From: Primula veris | Lineage: Eukaryota > Streptophyta > Magnoliopsida > Ericales > Primulaceae | NCBI GenBank assembly: GCA_963682055.1 | Contig: OY821740.1 | Location: 13,664,814-13,728,813, forward strand | DNA: 64,000 nucleotides | Direction of reading: 5' to 3' | Shown: positions 35,618 through 49,315 of the stretch, in pieces | Layout of the letters: each line of letters starts with the position of its first letter | Position numbering within the stretch: position 1 is the stretch's first letter | Made by a program: the position numbers and the translations under genes | The notes under the pieces: generated by a model | Seen by the model: the letters and a program-made list of their open reading frames with translations, nothing else | Told to the model about the DNA's origin: nothing | The model's database searches: none

Positions 35618-37479
35618 CTGTTTGTACTGTGATTCTAATCAAAAAAGTGATTACGTCTTTCTTCCTTTTATCTTACGATCTCTCACACCTTCTCTTCCTA
35701 GGAGTCTGTCTGATCTCAAAATGGTATCAACGCTTAATCGTCGCATTCCCTGCATAATCGAGCTTAATCCATTGTTAATCAAGTAATTGTCACTTAATTC
35801 AATGTCTGCAAGTGGCTGCTATATAATCCGTTCATCATACTAGGTACTTTTTGTAGTGAAGTGGGGTTTATTCTGACTGTCTATGATCGGTTATAGGTTG
35901 ATTAGGGTTTGATGATGCTTTCTGGTAAAGTTTGTGTATAAACCGATTTTTATGAACACTTGTATAAATTGGAAATTTGAGTACGAACACGTTTCATATA
36001 CCTAATACACCGATGGCTGTAAGCCTGTAGGCTGTAACTGCTACTCACCTACACCGCTGGAGCAAACAATGTCACTTGAACTTTTCAACACCTTTTTATA
36101 CAGGACCAATTGATGCATTATATGCGTCTTTAACAAGCATTGTAAATCAGTGTTAAATGGAACAGGATGTCATAAACGAAAAAGGAGCATAGTCCCGTTG
36201 ATACTGTGGTAGGTGCTAAATATAAAGGAAGTTTTGTTAATGGAACCTTGCAATCTCCAGTAGTAACAATAAAGGGCCAGAACTTCATAGAAATTTTGTC
36301 TAACCGTCATAATTCGAGCAGGTAAACCTCGACTATCAAGTACTTGAGGAGTCTTGGGTCGTAAAAAGATTAGTAACATAATTAGTTAAAAGGTGGAAAC
36401 TGGAGACAGACTTAAGCATAAGAATAAATATGCAGTTAAGAACTGCAAAAGGTCAGTCGGAAGGCGTAACAGCAGGTGATGCGAACAGCCAGAAGGCAGG
36501 ACACTTCTGGTTAGACACCCACGAAATTGAGGAGTCAAATCTTGGAGAAAATATTTACTGTAATTTATCTATCAAGGTAGTGATGTACTTCTCAAAATTT
36601 ACAGCTAAAATCAAAGATTTAACTGTTGTAAGTATCCGCACATCATAATTCTTCTCAGACCCGACTCTAGGACAATTAATCGAAGCGAGTATTTTTATGT
36701 TTTCTTTCCGCATAAGTACCAATAAATTTAAGTTCACTTCAGAAGCTCCCCCGAAAGCGACCTGACCTGATTCCAAGTTCATGCACAGGACAATTACATA
36801 CCAAGACTAAAAGCTCACGATACATAGAGCCATAAGAGGCAAAAACTTGTGGATGCACACACGCATATTGCTATACCTTGTCATTTAATAATAGTCCTAT
36901 TTCCTGGAGTTCATATAAGACCATACAACTTCCACTTCACTAAGAAATTTTCTAACTTCTTCAAATTTCGAGAAAAAACTACCCATTATATTATTTACAT
37001 GGTGGTAACTTACAAACCCCACGTAATGGTACTAACTTATAGCAACTTTATTCATCATAAAAGCAATAGAACCAAGCCAAATGGAAGTAAACACTATACT
37101 ATTTCCATGAATGGCTTCTTTCACCAATCCATATGGGTATAATGTGACCGCTTTTATTCAGTCAAATACGTACCAATAGATGATAACTTGTCAATGAACA
37201 AATTTCCATTCGAAAGATAAATATATATTGTAGAGAGGCATTTACAAAGATAAAGCACATTATTATTTTTTACCAAAAATACAAAAAAAGATGAAAACAA
37301 TTTTCCCTATTGATTCTTTTTGTATTCACTTCGCACTTTGACATCCTCTGAACCAAATATACTAAATGTACAATTATTTAATTAAATTGAGCGTGAGGAA
37401 AACTACTTGTTTTCACAGGCTCAGGAGCATAAGATTGGAGAAAACATATCCTACACAGTCAAAAGTCACAATCTAGGGA
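35486..37479. other. Intergenic between convergent acyltransferase and carrier genes
   Basis: 3' flanks of two convergent genes. A TA microsatellite runs 35577-35616. The remaining sequence has only short frames without family resemblance. Confidence 0.55.
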
Positions 37480-40400
37480 TCATGTTCTTGTTGTATTAGA
37501 TGAATTCAAACGCCTATAATGTAAGGTGTACTTCACAACTTCATAAAATGAAACAACAATGCCGACTGAAGGACCAGCTCGCGCTACACGCGGACCGACT
37601 CCAGTAAATAATCCCTTCGTTCCCCCATCCCTGTATCACAGGCATGGATCAGTAAATATTAAGAAAAAATAGGGAACAGAAATATATAGGCTGAAAGCTG
37701 GCCCTATATAATCAGTCCATAGTAGATTATGCATGTCTGAAACATTCACCACCCACATAATTAAAATTACCCCTATCAAACGAAAACCACAATTCCACAA
37801 AGATGACCAATTAAAACTAAAGCTCAGAGCCGGGACATTTACACATATCAACTGCTGCACTAAGAGCTAAAACTTTACTTTTCTAAAGAAGTTTAAGATC
37901 ATAAGAGATACAATGGTTCACTTATACTACGGTAGGTTCATGATTGCAGCACCTTAAAAACACCCACTTTTTATGATTTTACTCTAAGAACCGATGTTCT
38001 GTCCCTCATGCGGCCCATTTTCGATCATAATGAAGATGGGTATTTTTATTTCCCAACACTCGTAGGGTGGCAGAAAGTCTTGATTTTTCTAACATACTAT
38101 AGTAACTAGACTAAAGAACAATCTAAGTTATGTTACATACCTCCAAATTTCGAGTAACGTCTGCTTCGTGGTCATCCTTCGTGCTCGAGCAGAATCCTTC
38201 TGAAAATGCAAAAATAGAACAGTTCAATTACCACAAGTACTCTCGTGAACCAATTGAAACCAGTTATTTAAAGTTGCAAGCATCAACGAATCTAAATTTC
38301 AACTTCTTGAACAAACTTGTACAAAAACTTGATATATGAACAATTTAAACTATCTGCCAGCATCTACTTGTAAAGTTTTTGTTTTTTTCATATATATTTT
38401 ATTTCCACATCAAAGCTATAGTTAAGTCGGACATATTAGATGAAGAAAGTGATTTAAGACAGAAAGCGGGCACAGATTACTTCGTACGAGGAGCCCTCAC
38501 ATAATGAGTATCCCAACAATAGTGCTATATATGTTGAGATAAAAGCTTTCAGCCTTTCATAAAAACTAAAGAGTTCATATAAGCCAATAAAATAACAAAT
38601 CAGTTATCTCCATACCTTACAGAAACATTTTTTTCGTACAAGAATAGCATTTCATATATAAACTTATTGTGTTTAAACTGGCAGCTTTCCCAAGAATAGG
38701 AATACTCAGTGTTGCAATTAATTTTAAGTTTGAATAGCTAACTCTGGTATTTGGAACTTGAACTGTGGAAAACCATCAGAGGAAAAGGCATTGTGCTCTA
38801 AATAGGCAGGCACATCACATGCGTTCAAGATTTCTTTCCTTTTTCCCTATTCTTTGAAGAATTCTATACTACAACATTGCAACGGATTCCTCAAGCATTT
38901 TTTATTCAGAAAAAATCACCTCAATCTGCCTCCGAGTTTTGGCAACATCTAGTGGACATGTGGCAGCAGCTGCAAGACTTCCAGCAATGAAGCCAGCACA
39001 GAAATTTGCTGCCAACAAATTGGCTCCATTCGTTTTTTCACCCATGACGCTAAGGATTCTTCTCCTAATCTATCCACGAGAAAAAAAATTGCATAAATTA
39101 CTATCTATCATTCAATAAGATGACAAGCAAAGTTGTAGTTATTTAATCGTCAAGAATCAGTCTCACGGGTTCCAGGGTTGACCAACATATGGCAGAAAAA
39201 GGAACATCACGTGCTAGTTGTCCTCCAAGACCTGTCCACAAATTGCGATAGCTTTGCACTGCCACATTACACAATGTCATTAGAACTTAAACAAACAATG
39301 GCATTTAAAGAGAAATTCTCAAAGGCGGAATAACCAAATTCCACCGGTGTTTTATTGAAAGAGGAAACCTCTGATAATGGAAACTCCAGAGCACTTCAAA
39401 TTAAAAAAGAAATACAGACATGATAAAACAAAAAACACTTTTCACAACTGTGAAAAATATACAGAAAGTTGAAGGAAAAAGTTTTGGTATATTAGGGATC
39501 GGACCTCAAATGCAACTTACTTTGGCTTTACAACACTTTTAAAAACTAGGCCTTCTGGCCAAAATACTAAGGTTTTAGTTTTAGGGTCATATTTTATTTA
39601 CTCCAATCGGCCAATTAATTTCCGTTATAACCAAAATCACAACCCTGCCCCATTGCCGTCGAACACCCATTCGCCGGCCATGGTGCTACCGTTTCCATCA
39701 AACCATCACCGCCATTGCTTCGCAGTCAGCTCCGGACACCTCCACCTCCCTCTCGATCTTTTGCAGTGAGATTGGTGGTTGGGAGTCAGTTTCACGATTA
39801 TGGCTGTACTTCGGAAGGTGGCTGAGGTGGCGTGACTATATGGCGGCGACAACATCGACGGACCCATTTGGTGGCGTGGCAATCGACTATATGAGCTGCA
39901 TGTATGAGTCTTGGGGAAGATTTTGAGGTTGAGCTGTGGTAATTGAACAAATTGATATAGAAAATCGCAAATATTGTGTCTGATTACAGTATGCCTTTGT
40001 TAACATACTGATTTGACAAAATTTTGGACTGCGGATTTTTGTTGAAGATGAAAACATTATACTGTTTTGAATAATAGATTGTTTCCATTCGACTATCTTG
40101 TTCAATGATTAGATTGTTTTGAACATTAGACTGTTCTCATTACTGTTTTGAACAAAAGGACAAAAACTCAAGTATTTTTTGCTGAATTCACAAAGACGAC
40201 CAAACTAAAATTGCTCCAAAAAATACTTCAGAAGGGACTACGGACGAGAATCATCCCTTAACACATCCCATTCACATCCTAAACTTAAAGAAACCATGAC
40301 TGCATTCAATAAAGGGGAAAGAATAAAAGCACCATAAAAAATCTCAATACATTTACTCAAGAGATCATAATAAGTCTAAAAGAAGGTTAACTTACAATTT

Positions 40401-40943
40401 TGGAAGTTGTTTGCATTCCTAACCGGAGATATGACCTCGGCTAATGTCTTCCAGACTCCTGGAGGCTTTATTCCACGTTGCGCATCTTTAAATGCCTACA
40501 GAAAACAGAGATTTTCTGTCGAAATAGCTATAATCTCACGTAAAATGATAAAAGCAAACCAAGATGTAAATGAAAGACCAATGACACCAGAACGGTAACA
40601 CAAGCAAAAAGAACATGACAACCAAAGATGTTTCATCAGGCAACAGAGCAAAAGAAATACAATTGGAACTGTTCCAAATAATGAACTCAGCAGTTAATTT
40701 TGTGCAATTTGGTGGACTAATGAAGCCAGTTGTTGAGACGACACCTTTAGTAGTTAGTGTACAGGTACTCTTAGAATAGGGCATACCACTTGCCCAAAAA
40801 ATCACCCATGTAAGTTAAACTACATATCAAGGGCTATAAATCATACTTTAGGGAGTTACTGGACACAACTGCTAGCATAACCAAAACTGAAATATAATAG
40901 AGTTCTGTAACAAACACTTTATATTCAGATACAAAAAAAAGGG

Positions 40944-40977
<34 letters not shown>

Positions 40978-43900
40978 ACGACAGTTTTAGGGTATAATAA
41001 TATTCCTTTGATAACTCAGGGGAGTTAGTGCAAATTATGGAAGTACGAGGGATTCAATATTCTCCTTGCAATTTACATACGTCTAGTCTAAGTTCATTAT
41101 ATAGAGAAGGACGAGGAAATGGTAAGGGGTGATGAAAAACGATGACATTTTATTGCTAGCTCTCTGCACTTAACATTTAATTTCAGTGATTTGATTTCCA
41201 ATACAAAAAATCTTCTTCAAAATTGATTGTTCTTAATTGTCTAATTGGTTTAATTTTGATTACTTGCTCAAACTCCATTCAGAAGATTGATCTTTACAAG
41301 TTCAATTAAGAAAATTCGGTTTCATTGAACGAAACCTGCATCCGAGTTCTTGCAAGCTCTACTGGATAGCAAGTGATGCATGCCAGTGACCGTGCCACTG
41401 AGCCAGCAACCAAAGGGACATACACTGTCATGCTCGGAGCATTCCTTATTGTGAATTCTTCCATATAATTGCGAAAAATGTCATAACAAGGCAAATATAT
41501 TCCAACCTGGTTCACAAAATAATTATAATTAAAAACAACAGATGGCAGGCTGGAAAGAATCAACGCTGCTAAAGCAAAACACAAAAAGTAACCTTTAACA
41601 GTACCAATACAAAACCCACACTAGGCTTACAGTTGGTACAGCCATTGCTAGACTGGCATTTGTGCCCCTCCAGAGTCTTGAAACACCTTCCTGCATAATA
41701 GAAGCTCTTTTGTTAAAGTGATTATGGAGGTTCCAATGCGTCATGCTTTACAAAGACACCAACACTTAGAATATTTCGTCCAATTGGGCAAGAAGAGTTA
41801 TATAAACCTCTTGCTAGAAAATAAATTTTCTTCGGATATTAAGGAAGCAACAAACAAGAATTCAGAAATTGCATGCTGATTGAAACTACGTTTAACAATA
41901 TAAATGATCATAGCAACAATTTCATTTTTGGTTAAAGAGCTTTCCTTAGGTTGCACAACTAGATTTTGGTTGTAGGGAGCAATCAGACAAGAAACAAAGC
42001 CTATAACTTTATCAGAGAAAACTATGGGAGAAGGGTATAAATTCACAGGGAGCTACATTTTACAACAAACCTGACGAACAACTTTGTAGAAGACATCCAA
42101 TGTCCCTGTATAACGTGAACCCTCTTGAGGACATGCAGGTAAGCCATTCACAATAGAACGAGTACAGGATGGAGGATGTTTCATGTCTGGGAGCATCTAA
42201 AACAATGACAAACAAACTAATGAACATATGAAATAAAAGAAAGTTAAAAAAAGTTTCCCCAAATTAAATTTTTATCGTAGATAATAATTGACTCTTAAGG
42301 ATTTCGGAGAAAAGCCATTTAAAAGCTAGGGGAAAACAAAAATCACTAGGATCCTATTAAGTAAATAAACTAAAGAGGAAAAGCAGGAATGAATTAAGCT
42401 TCTTAAATTAGTGATATAGATACATTCTCTTTTGGTAGCTAACTTATGGCGCCATTGTTTGACAAACAAAGATTAGCTTATTGCAAAGTTTACACGAGGA
42501 GGTCATTTTTGGAAGATGAGTCACTTAACTGCTACATGAACATAAAATCAAAAGGATAGTCGATGAATCATTCAACTGTAATTTTGGAAACTAAACAACC
42601 ATCACAATTACGATCTACCTATGATTGTATCTTGCAACTCCAAAGACATATTCGTGGAAATCAAGAAAGCAATTAATTGATGATAACAGATTTCAACTTT
42701 TTGGATCAAATCTGAAAAATATTATAGTATTTACATAAACTCAACATAAGTTCATACCGTGTTTGTCTCAAAACATGCAATACAAAGACCATCGTACGGG
42801 ACACCAGCGGCCTGTGCTTGTAACCTTGTCTGGAGACGGTGTGTACAAACAACAACAGTCAGACTCAGTAGGAATTTTGTTAACTTGCATAATAAATGAA
42901 CGGAAAATTAGACAACTATACACTCAATTATAGGAAAAGGTTTGATAACAATTATGATGACCCGTCAATCAAGCATCTATCCCAAAAGAAAAAGGAAAGC
43001 CACAAAAGCTACATAAGCATTAGAATGTCATGAGAAATCTGCCCACAAAGAAACGTTGTTTGTCAAACATCAGATGTCAGTAAAACAAACATTATGAGAA
43101 CTGAAAAATACTATGGCCTTGTCAAGATTATTATTATAACACCAACATTCTTTCTAAAGATACGCATAAACACGGTCCAGCAGAGATGACCTAAATATAG
43201 AAAGCTAACAAACAAACGCAAAACCAAAATCGACCACGTCCAAGTTAAACATAACTAACAGCGAGTGAAATATGAAAAACCAACACATCTACTCTTCGAA
43301 TTCACCAAGACCACGCAAACTCATAACCATGACTAAAACATTTACACCGATTGATTATTGTTGAATTAATGTATGGAATACCTCGTGGTTCATTATTGTT
43401 CTGATATAGAATAATCAATTTCCTCTCTTTAAAATTAAGTAAAAACAACAGTAGATAAAACATCTAAAGTTCAACATTTCAGTACACTCACCAAGATTTT
43501 ACAAGTCCAAAAACATGACTATAACAAGCGTATTCAGCACTAGAAAGATGAATAGAAGTCTGTCCAGAATTTATTCCTATTACAAAGAAGCAAGAGATTA
43601 CGAGAAGAGAGGGTCCAAATCCTTGAAAAGTCTGAAAAAATGAACTACTTATGATAGATATCATTTTCTGTATACCAAACTATCAGCCTTAACGAATTGA
43701 AAACCTTATATCAAATTTCCTAAATTCAGTCATTAATCTACACAAAATCATACAATTAGACTATCAGTACACCAACCTTTAAAATTCACAATCTAGATCT
43801 CATAACTGGTACTAGATTTAACTTTGACCTCACTGTACTAAGTATTCGACTTAACATGTATTGGTGTCTAGTACACCAACTTGATCTAACATTGAGGGCA

Positions 43901-45582
43901 TGCATAACTAGTCAATGTGAGTTCAAGTTATTCATTGTTAACTTAATGCTGTATGTAATATTACATATTAAAAAGGACAACTTTGTCTTCTCCTATTATT
44001 TGAACTTCTTTTAACTTATTTAAGTTATACTGTTTAACATCGTCACTGGGGACTGTATTTTCAAAATTAGACGTTGGGTTAAATACAATCTCACATGACT
44101 CTATTAGGAACAATACTTAAATAAGTTGAACAAAAAGATTGCTACTTTACCCTAATATTAATAAATAAATAAAAAGGCAGTTTCTTGTACAAATATATAC
44201 TTTCCCAACAGAGCCGGAGCCAAAGGTCCGGCCTGCTAGGGTGACACGCCCATGTTTTTTTTAATTTGTTTTTTTGAGAAAAACAATACAAAAGGCTGAG
44301 TTCTTTTTTGGTTTAATAATGGCGTGAAGGGTGAAAATTTGAACCTTTGGACCGACACTGGTTATAAAGAGCTAGAATGGGAAGATTAAAAAGGAAGGGA
44401 ATAACCCATACACATACATAAACTCAATCACAAACTTTAAAGGGGGATGCGATGAAACACTAGTTTTGGTGAATGGGAGGGACGGACTCTAATTTTTGAA
44501 GGCTTTAATCAAAATACATAGAAAAAGATTTAATTTTTCATGAATTTTTTTTTTCAGAATGTGGCTGTACCCCGACTGTATCAGCTACTTTTTATAAGGA
44601 GGAGGGGGATGGTAATTTCTGAAGGTTTTCGTCAAAATACATATAAAATAGATTACTTTTTCATTAAATTTTCTCAAAATGGGAGAGTCGCGGACGCCCG
44701 ACTGTATTCACCTACTTCATTACTGCATACATATATAATTCTAGTATTGATACACATACATAAATACACAAGGGTGAAGCTAAGTGGAGACCATCAGGGG
44801 CCACAACACCCCCATAACTCTAAATAAATTTTATGATCTTTATCAATTTTTATCATGTATTTTAACTAAAGTTTATTAAAATTTAATAATTTGGCAACCC
44901 CATGATTTATTTTCTGTTTAACATTGGTTTTTTTATGCAAATCCCCCCCACCCCCCATTCATGGTCCATGGCTTCAAGCCAGGAACCCTAAATGGAGGGT
45001 GCCAAATTTGCATGAAAACTAACGTCAAGTGAAATTATAAATCATGGGGGTGCCAATTTATCATTTTTAACAAACTTTAGTAAAAATATACGATAAAAAT
45101 TTGAAAAAAAATCCTAAATTTTGGACTTATGGGTGGTGGTGCGCCCCGATGGTCTCCACTTAGCTTCGCCCCTACATACACACACACATATATAAATACA
45201 TACATATAGATACATACATACACCGGGGGAGGAACTAGGTACGGGCTAAAAGGGGCTAAAGCACCCCCATATTAAGAAAATTCCGAATTTTTTGTACATA
45301 TTTTCATATTTTGCGAAAAAAAGTCACGATTATAAGCCTTTCCGCACCCTCCATAATTTTAAAAAAAATATAAACATGCAATTTAGCCCCACCCACATTC
45401 AAATCCTGGTTCCGCCACACTAACATACACAAATACATAGAGAGAGAGAGAGAGAGAGGGGAGGGGGTTACTTTAGCGACGTCGAGAGGATTAACGAGAA
45501 GGGCAGAGAGAAAAGCAGCTCCGGCAGCAGAAAATCCCCTCTCCATTACACCTACGCCTTCTCTTTCCCTCTTTCCCCTCAT
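37480..45582 (-). CDS. MTM1-like: Mitochondrial carrier, MTM1/SLC25A39-40 type
   Basis: Inner-membrane carrier of the MTM1 branch. Yeast and Arabidopsis MTM1 affect manganese-SOD activation; the animal counterpart SLC25A39 is needed for mitochondrial glutathione import. Ten exons in coding order: 45472-45582, 42758-42829, 42071-42196, 41631-41690, 41336-41506, 40396-40495, 39167-39258, 38920-39069, 38141-38199, 37480-37630; 363 residues, phases consistent. Three carrier signatures: NPLDVAKTRLQ, CYPVELARTRMQ, CPLDVAKTRRQ. A Cys-containing loop follows the first signature (CIAC, then CTR and CPQ), as in SLC25A39. GTGGQLARDVPFSAICW-like and GVGPRVARAGPSVGIVVSFYE blocks are intact. Translation may start at Met1 or at Met13 (45544-45546). 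Intron 1 (2.6 kb) is loaded with MITEs; intron 5 has a 32-base G-run. Confidence 0.94.
40945..40976. repeat. Poly-G homopolymer, 32 bases
   Basis: Uninterrupted G-run in intron 5 of the carrier gene. It is extreme in an otherwise AT-rich context, and could be genuine or an assembly artefact. Confidence 0.8.
44772..45172. mobile_element. Long-TIR MITE in carrier intron 1
   Basis: The left arm starts GGGTGAAGCTAAGTGGAGAC and the right arm ends in its complement (GTCTCCACTTAGCTTCGCCCC). The two arms stay similar for about 130-140 bp inward, including a shared CCCCATGATTTAT block. Target duplication is unclear (TACA-rich flanks). Confidence 0.82.
45222..45420. mobile_element. Short MITE adjoining the long-TIR MITE
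   Basis: The left end GGGGGAGGAACTAGGTACGG and the right end TCCTGGTTCCGCCAC are inverted, followed inward by GGGCTAAA/TTTAGCCC on the two arms. About 50 bp separate it from the previous MITE and 50 bp from exon 1 of the carrier gene. Confidence 0.65.
45438..45459. repeat. (AG)n microsatellite beside carrier exon 1
   Basis: AG dinucleotide run on the plus strand, within intron 1 and about 15 bp from the exon 1 donor. Confidence 0.85.
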
Positions 45583-45799
45583 TACACCAACTTTCTCTCT
45601 CTATATATATCTATCTATATATTTATATGTAACTTTATCCATCAGTATTGTTATTTATAAATCATGAATATAGTTAATATTTTAAGTGTAAAACTGCTAA
45701 TTCATACCCACGTTTATTAGTTTTGGGTTTACTAGTTGAATTTGTGACACAGATCACATGATACCCGATTGATATCCAGCGTTCCCAACTTTCACAACT

Positions 45800-46580
45800 T
45801 TTTAACTGATCACTTGCTTTAAAAATTAATAAAATAGATATCGATTTGGTAAAAATAATAAAATTAACTCTTTAATTTTATAATTTTTGTAAAACATACG
45901 TTTTTCAATAATCAAACTTTTCTTTATAATAAATACAATTTTAGACATAATTTTTGAAAAAAAAAATGAATTTGAATACAATTTTTCCAACAAAATAAAA
46001 CTACGTTTAATTCTTTTTTCTTTTCAGAAAGGTTTTAATCCGTAAAAAAATTGTTTTAATCCGCAAAAATTATACTAAATCAGTAAATAATTTTTGGTAA
46101 TTAAATTTTTTTTTACTGATTAATGCTAAAAAAAAATTACATTACTGTATCGTGATTATTTGATAGTCTGGTAAAAGTGTCAATTGGTCTTTTTGTGAAT
46201 CTTTTTTGTTATGAAAAAAAAGTATAACTCCATGCTGAAGTCATGGAAACGTAAAATTTCATGTGCGATAACTCCGTGTAATTTTATTTAATAATTTTCT
46301 GTAATTTACCATACAAATTTTAATATTAATCCGTACACTTTTATTTAATTATCAAAAATTATTTACGGATGTAGTGTAATTTTTACTGATTAAAATAATT
46401 TTTTTACATATTAAAATTTTTCTGAAAAGAACAAAAATTATGTCTAAAATTGTATTTATTATAAAAAAAAGTTTGCTTATCGAAAAAAATGTGTTAATTT
46501 TGTAAAATTGTAAAATTAAAGAGTTAATTTTGTCATTTTCAACCAATCAGTCTATATTTTATTAATTTTTAAACTAAGTG
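45800..46580. mobile_element. Foldback element with ~250-300 bp arms
   Basis: The left arm (about 45800-46115) and right arm (about 46330-46580) are inverted copies: for example AAAATTAACTCTTTAATTTTA on the left and TAAAATTAAAGAGTTAATTTT on the right, and TACAATTTTAGACATAATTT on the left with its complement on the right. The loop is about 200 bp. No coding. Sequence to the right (to about 46735) continues as a probable outer end with no left partner, so the outer boundary is uncertain. Confidence 0.7.
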
Positions 46581-46742
46581 GGTTGTATTGTAATTGTTTA
46601 AAACTTATGAAGTTAAGTAAGTCATTAAATCAAAGTATATGTGAAATATGGGTCATCAATTCAATATTTTTGAAAGTCATGTCACTGAAATAAATATGAC
46701 CCAAAATTCATGACACTAAAGTGATATTACCCCCATTTATTA

Positions 46743-46922
46743 CACTATAAAAAATATATAAATAGGGATAGTTTTTTTTTTTTACGGGTTTATAACCTAT
46801 AATTTTTGTGACGGTTTGTGATATTTTTTTGAATTAGTGACAGTTTTTTGACGGTTTTTTTTAAATAGTGACAGATTTGTAATAAATTTTAACCCTCATT
46901 AAATCAATATTATTTTGTAGTA
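46743..46922. mobile_element. CACTA-type MITE, second copy
   Basis: 180 bp, starts CACTATAAAAAATATATAAA and ends TTTTGTAGTA (last base decayed from TAGTG), flanked by TTA (46740-46742 and 46923-46925). Shares GTGACGG/GTGACAG subterminal motifs and the ATTATTTT-TAGT end with the copy at 33015. Confidence 0.78.
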
Positions 46923-46925
46923 TTA

Positions 46926-47584
46926 TTTTAACTAAATCTAATGAACATCTATTAATATTCCAAATAACTAACTCAACTGTTATTATGGGATTGAAGGAAT
47001 ATATAACTACTACACCATAAATGTCCGACGAAAATTCAACTTTTACCTACTTTCTTTTATCTAATTCTTAAATTTGGCTAGTATTTTTTGAAACATATTT
47101 TATTTCAAAGTTAATGTGAGAAGTACAATGACATTTCATAATAAATTGTTTCCGTTTATGAAGAATAAACTTATAAATTGGAACATCTGAATTTGAAAAG
47201 AGAAAACACGGACTTACAGTTTGGGACGAAGCAAGTACTAATATACATATGAACCTAAAGCTTCTCATTTGTAATAATTGCTTCTTATTATGATTTTAAA
47301 GATAATATACGACTCCCATTTCAGTTGTACTCAACAAGTCCCTTGCTGTGTACAAATGTTGCTAAATAGCAACATTTGTAATATCATTGAAACGCAGTAC
47401 TAAACAATGCCATCGTTTGGTTGCTGAGGTCGGGACATATAAACTCTAATAGCCAATTTGCCATGCAGATAAGGTATTAAGTTATCTTTGGAAAGAGTGT
47501 TAAGTTAGTCTAATCCGAAGGGAATTGATAGTCAAACCCTTTTCCGAAACTTGCATATAGTCCGAACCGGGTTCTTAGTGATAT
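46926..47584. other. Intergenic, no gene seen
   Basis: AT-rich sequence without recognisable exon or bounded transposon. Confidence 0.5.
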
Positions 47585-47760
47585 CTAAAAGGAGCCCAAA
47601 TGGGTTGGTTCGATGGTAATTAAACTCATGAGAGCACAAAAGAGGTCATGGGTTCGACATAGAAAAGTATCTTTTAGGAAGAGCTTTTTGTAAACGACTC
47701 ATGGAAGTGGTGGCACACTCATTCGACCCTAATTAGGAATACATTAAATCGCCTCTTTCA
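47585..47760 (+). mobile_element. Possible tRNA-derived SINE fragment
   Basis: Contains a TGGTTCGATGGTAA box A-like stretch and, about 40 bp on, CATGGGTTCGACA resembling box B. No poly(A) or target duplication was confirmed, so this is tentative. Confidence 0.35.
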
Positions 47761-48235
47761 TAAACATATATGCTGTTATATATTCATTTATTTTTGGTAG
47801 GGTTGCAGCCTGCCATTCAAATTGAAGCTGAGTTTCAGAAACATAAGGAAAAGAGTAACCATGCAGTGGGTTGAAAATTAATTTGCTTTTGATAGGAAGG
47901 AAGATAATTATGATTGGTATCGTTTGGGACATCCCGACACCTCCTGCCGGCTGCGAGGTTAGTGTATTGTTACTTGTTAGTAAAACTTTCATGGATTGGT
48001 ATGCAAAACCGTAAGAAACCAAATAATTAATACTGCATACAAAATGACAACTTGTACACATTAGAAACTGTGTCAATTTCAAACACATACATAACGAGGA
48101 GAAAAAATAAGAAGGGATATGAAATGAGTACTTGGTATGAGACCGAAGTAACCACATTGGAAAAATGTGTTCAAAATTTGTATTTTCTAGAATTTATTTT
48201 AGTATGAGCCAAGTTTGCCCTAACTTGTTCAGGAT

Positions 48236-49315
48236 CTACTTTCTTGGTTTTGCAAACCACACGTTGTGTGTCATAATCCAAAACCTTTCGATTTCTTCCG
48301 GTGTCCTTCCTGGAATTCTTCCTGCAATTAGTGTCCACCTAAAAGATACAAACAATTACATACAGAACAATAAAACAACGGCTAGCTTCTACTCGACAAA
48401 CTTGTACGTATAAAAACCATTCCGTTCTAATTACGTGCAATGAATTATATCAGCATATATGACATTTAACGAACTTGAGATAGAGAATGATTTTGTACCC
48501 TATCAATCAAATTTCGATTAAGATTTAAATAACAAAAGAGGTGGTTAAGTTTTTAATAATTTCATCTAAGATATTTTATGCCCATGGTTGCGATGAAACT
48601 GTAATGGTCCCTGAGTAATAAAATTGGATCTTACGAGAATTAATTGATATGTCTCGTGAAAGGGAGCAATATTGGACCATATTATATATATTAAATTCCT
48701 TATAAACATGGAGGCCAGTTATTGTTGAAAATGAAACTACAAAAAATAAAAATAAAAACGGTTGAAACTTGAAACTACAAACCGTTCTTTTTTTCCTCAT
48801 TAAGCAGTTTTGTCTGATCCATGTTTTACTTTTGAGAAGAAGTACCTTATCTATACTTTCAAGCAGATAGTGTATTTTCGTTTAATTAACACTAGCATCA
48901 ACTGTTTTCTACTATTATCAGTATAAAAAAAATATACGTTTGCTAGTTTATACCTTAGAAACATGATGCTATAACTTTAGTACAAGTTTAAATAAAATTA
49001 TTCCGAATTTCAACATTAGAATATACTTTTGTACTTGTAAAATGCATCCAAACGAGACCATGCGAAACCAAATCAAATTATTCCTACCACTTAATGTATG
49101 TGTTTGATAAGTCTAATTTTACCTGTCGCCGACAAGCTTGTGCATTCTATAGATCATATCTAGCTCTTGATCATTCATGTTTATAAACTTCCATTCTTTG
49201 CTGCTCGCCTCTGGGAAAAAACATATCAGTTTAAACAGAGACAAAACACTAACTAATTAATCAAACAAAAAATAAACCTTCATAGTACACGAAAAGAAGA
49301 AGAGGAGCTGGTGGT

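Noticed and set aside
36430..36782. Small frames on both strands between the convergent genes
   Set aside because: Short, overlapping and without resemblance to any family.
39640..39910. GC-rich segment in carrier intron 6 as a possible extra exon or gene
   Set aside because: Flanking exons join in phase without it and no frame matches a family; probably repeat-derived.
47744..48157. 137-codon frame on the minus strand
   Set aside because: No family resemblance; lies downstream of the R3-MYB stop and probably covers UTR and SINE-like sequence.
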